Below, in pieces: positions 62,495 through 64,000 of a DNA stretch of 64,000 nucleotides. The stretch is from Flavobacterium endophyticum. GTDB taxonomy: Bacteria; Bacteroidota; Bacteroidia; Flavobacteriales; Flavobacteriaceae. The stretch spans positions 248,001 through 312,000 of the forward strand of contig NZ_RBLC01000004.1 of NCBI RefSeq assembly GCF_003634455.1, in the 5' to 3' direction. Numbering within the stretch: position 1 is the first letter of the stretch; each line of letters begins with the position of its first letter. The notes beneath the pieces are model-generated. The model saw nothing but the letters and a program-made list of their open reading frames with translations. It searched no databases and was not told the origin of the DNA. A program made the translations under genes and the position numbers.

Positions 62495-63361
62495 ATGATT
62501 TCATACAATCCAAAAGAATGGTTTTCATTCATCTTTAATTTCCACAAGGGCGATACGATCCGTAAGCTTTTCTGGATAATGATCCTGATCGGTCTTTATT
62601 CCGCAGGAGTCGCCTATCTGGAATTAGAATATTGGAATTTATCCGAAAACAGCCATGTCAAAAACATAACAGTAATGCACAACATGCTTGGCTTTGTAAT
62701 TTCCCTTTTATTAGTATTCAGGACAAATACAGCTTATGACCGTTGGTGGGAAGGCCGAAAAATGTGGGGCGCTTTGGTCAACAACAGCCGTAATCTCGCT
62801 ATAAAATTGTCTGTAATGCTGCAAGATAAAGAGGATAAAGATTTTTTTAGGAAAATCATTCCTGCTTATGCTTCCGTACTAAATCTGCATCTTAAGACAG
62901 AAAGTATCAGCCATGAGCTTTTTGATGACAAGACTTTATCCAAAGATCATTACAAGCACAAGCCGAACCAGATTGCCAAAACAATGATACAGCGTGTAAA
63001 TGAGATGTATCTTTCCGGAAGAATTTCTGGCGATCAATTGATTGTATTGAATGCAGAAATTCAATCGTTTACAGATGTCTGCGGGGCATGCGAGAGAATC
63101 AAAAATACGCCTATTCCCTACTCTTATAGTGCGTTTATCAAAAAATTCATCTTTACTTACGTACTGACCTTGCCTTTTGGCTATGTCTTCCAATTAGGAT
63201 ATTATGTTGTTCCTGTCGTAGTCTTCATCTTCTATGTATTGGCTAGTTTGGAGCTTATCGCTGAAGAAATTGAAGATCCGTTTGGAAATGATCCTAATGA
63301 CCTTCCAACCCAGAAAATCTCAGAAAATATCCAAAAAAATGTAGAAGAGCTGATTTATTAA
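62495..63361 (+). CDS. Bestrophin-family ion channel
   Basis: This 288-aa protein shows the bestrophin hallmarks: an N-terminal IRKLFWIMILIGLYSAG helix, then HNMLGFVISLLLVFRTNTAY followed by DRWWEGRKMWGALVNNSRNL, and near the end LASLELIAEEIEDPFGNDPN with DLPTQKI. Four membrane segments are expected and the protein should assemble as a pentamer. Bacterial members conduct cations or other small ions. The C-terminal EDPFG motif is intact. It shares a terminator with the convergent kup gene. Confidence 0.93.
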   Translation: MISYNPKEWFSFIFNFHKGDTIRKLFWIMILIGLYSAGVAYLELEYWNLSENSHVKNITVMHNMLGFVISLLLVFRTNTAYDRWWEGRKMWGALVNNSRNLAIKLSVMLQDKEDKDFFRKIIPAYASVLNLHLKTESISHELFDDKTLSKDHYKHKPNQIAKTMIQRVNEMYLSGRISGDQLIVLNAEIQSFTDVCGACERIKNTPIPYSYSAFIKKFIFTYVLTLPFGYVFQLGYYVVPVVVFIFYVLASLELIAEEIEDPFGNDPNDLPTQKISENIQKNVEELIY

Positions 63362-63381
63362 TTCTTAAGTTCTTTCAAACA

Positions 63382-63410
63382 AAAAAGCCGAAGCAGTGCT
63401 TCGGCTTTTT
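63382..63410. terminator. Bidirectional intrinsic terminator
   Basis: AAAAAGCCGAAGC, loop AGT, GCTTCGGCTTTTT, between the convergent bestrophin and kup genes. Confidence 0.92.
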
Positions 63411-63428
63411 ATATTTTATAGATCGTTA

Positions 63429-64000
63429 TTAATCAACTCGAGTAAGGCAAATTTCCCTTGGAGCTGTAATCAGCAGCGGGAACGACTCTATGGTCACCGA
63501 ACTGGAATCCAGCCCGAAAGCTTTCTCTTCTGAAAGTCCCATTTTTTTCAAAATGTTATACGTATCGAGAATCCATTTTTCGTAGAATGGCAGATCGTTA
63601 TCATAAGAAATAAACTTCTCTATCAAGATAAATCTGAAATCCCCGATAATGTTATTCTTATTTAAAGAAGCATAACGGCTTGTTACATCTACTTCTTTGT
63701 TTTTCACCATGTCTTCCACCACTTTCTTGAACATCAAGCTGATTCTTGGCGCTACGCGGAAACCGAGCCTAAAATCGATTCGGATTACGTCATCATGAAT
63801 AAATTCATTCACGCGGTATTCCATCGTATACGGTTCATCGACAACATGTACGTGAACGAACCAATAAATATCCGCACGTTTTGGCTGTTTATTTAAAATC
63901 GAATACATAATCTTCGATTCGATTTCTGTCCTATGATCAGCACTGGTCAGATACACTAGGTTCGTGGCATATTTCGGTACGCTCATATCTCGACTCAAAT
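63429..64000 (-). CDS. kup: Potassium uptake protein Kup, C-terminal part (5' end outside window)
   Basis: About 190 residues are visible and the frame is open to the right edge, so the N-terminal membrane part lies outside. The C-terminal cytoplasmic domain is recognisable: VPKYATNLVYLTSADHRTEI, SKIMYSILNKQPKRADIYWF, VHVVDEPYTMEYRVNEFIHD and IRIDFRLGFRVAPRISLMFK. This is the HAK/KUP C-terminal domain. The TTG near the edge is not a start. Kup moves K+ with H+ into the cell. Confidence 0.9.
   Translation of the reverse strand, partial: LSRDMSVPKYATNLVYLTSADHRTEIESKIMYSILNKQPKRADIYWFVHVHVVDEPYTMEYRVNEFIHDDVIRIDFRLGFRVAPRISLMFKKVVEDMVKNKEVDVTSRYASLNKNNIIGDFRFILIEKFISYDNDLPFYEKWILDTYNILKKMGLSEEKAFGLDSSSVTIESFPLLITAPREICLTRVD

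Overview
The window looks like chromosome of a flavobacterium, probably Flavobacterium or a close relative. The support is a Bacteroidetes-type promoter signature (TTTG about 19 nt upstream of TAnnTTTG) before many genes, absence of clear Shine-Dalgarno sequences, a secreted adhesin ending in a type IX secretion sorting domain, a carboxypeptidase-regulatory/outer-membrane beta-barrel receptor, and many short lipoproteins and secreted proteins of flavobacterial style. I saw no rRNA, tRNA, CRISPR array, insertion sequence or prophage. The first gene (CPBP protease) and the last (Kup) are cut by the window edges.

Layout. 1-6.2 kb: CPBP protease, arsenate-reductase-like protein, outer-membrane receptor, two small membrane proteins, fumarase. 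6.2-6.5 kb: a degenerate 44-nt tandem repeat. 6.6-10.5 kb: DoxX-like membrane protein, a hypothetical, DUF1003 protein, CorA. 10.6-14.6 kb: histidine-degradation genes hutI and hutG, separated by oppositely oriented small genes that include a double-glycine, six-cysteine secreted-peptide precursor. 14.6-22.2 kb: a two-component system followed by a complete TolC/MFP/RND metal-efflux system. 22.4-34.5 kb: DEAD-box helicase, a phosphodiesterase-family exonuclease, TPR hybrid kinase, EttA, Crp-family regulator, SMR exporter, a siderophore-interacting protein divergent from an AraC regulator across a TTTAGA-N5-TCTAAA palindrome, a GyrI-like/methyltransferase fusion, and a YdcF protein.

34.5-35.5 kb: about 1.1 kb without a convincing gene, holding at least three related elements. 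Each is closed by a 10-11 bp stem whose sequence differs between copies while pairing is kept, and each carries a shared GGTTTAGTT-like loop motif. I consider this the best candidate for an undescribed element in the window. It lies upstream of a 1467-aa adhesin made of five GEVED-plus-fibronectin-III repeats. 40-44 kb: five minus-strand genes for secreted or LRR proteins and a PAS/LuxR regulator, then fifteen tandem copies of a 21-bp unit.

44.7-64 kb: mostly housekeeping and ordinary genes (holA, a YciO-type protein, uvrD/pcrA, recG, M1 aminopeptidase, patatin, glycosyltransferase, OmpA lipoprotein, bestrophin, kup). It also has a small set with possible modification chemistry: an HEAGH protein, an aspartyl/asparaginyl hydroxylase, a carbamoyltransferase and a DUF1697 protein. 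Functional links that can be read from order are: the two-component system probably regulating the RND efflux genes behind it; the AraC regulator and siderophore-interacting protein sharing an iron-type operator; and HutI and HutG acting at successive steps of histidine degradation.
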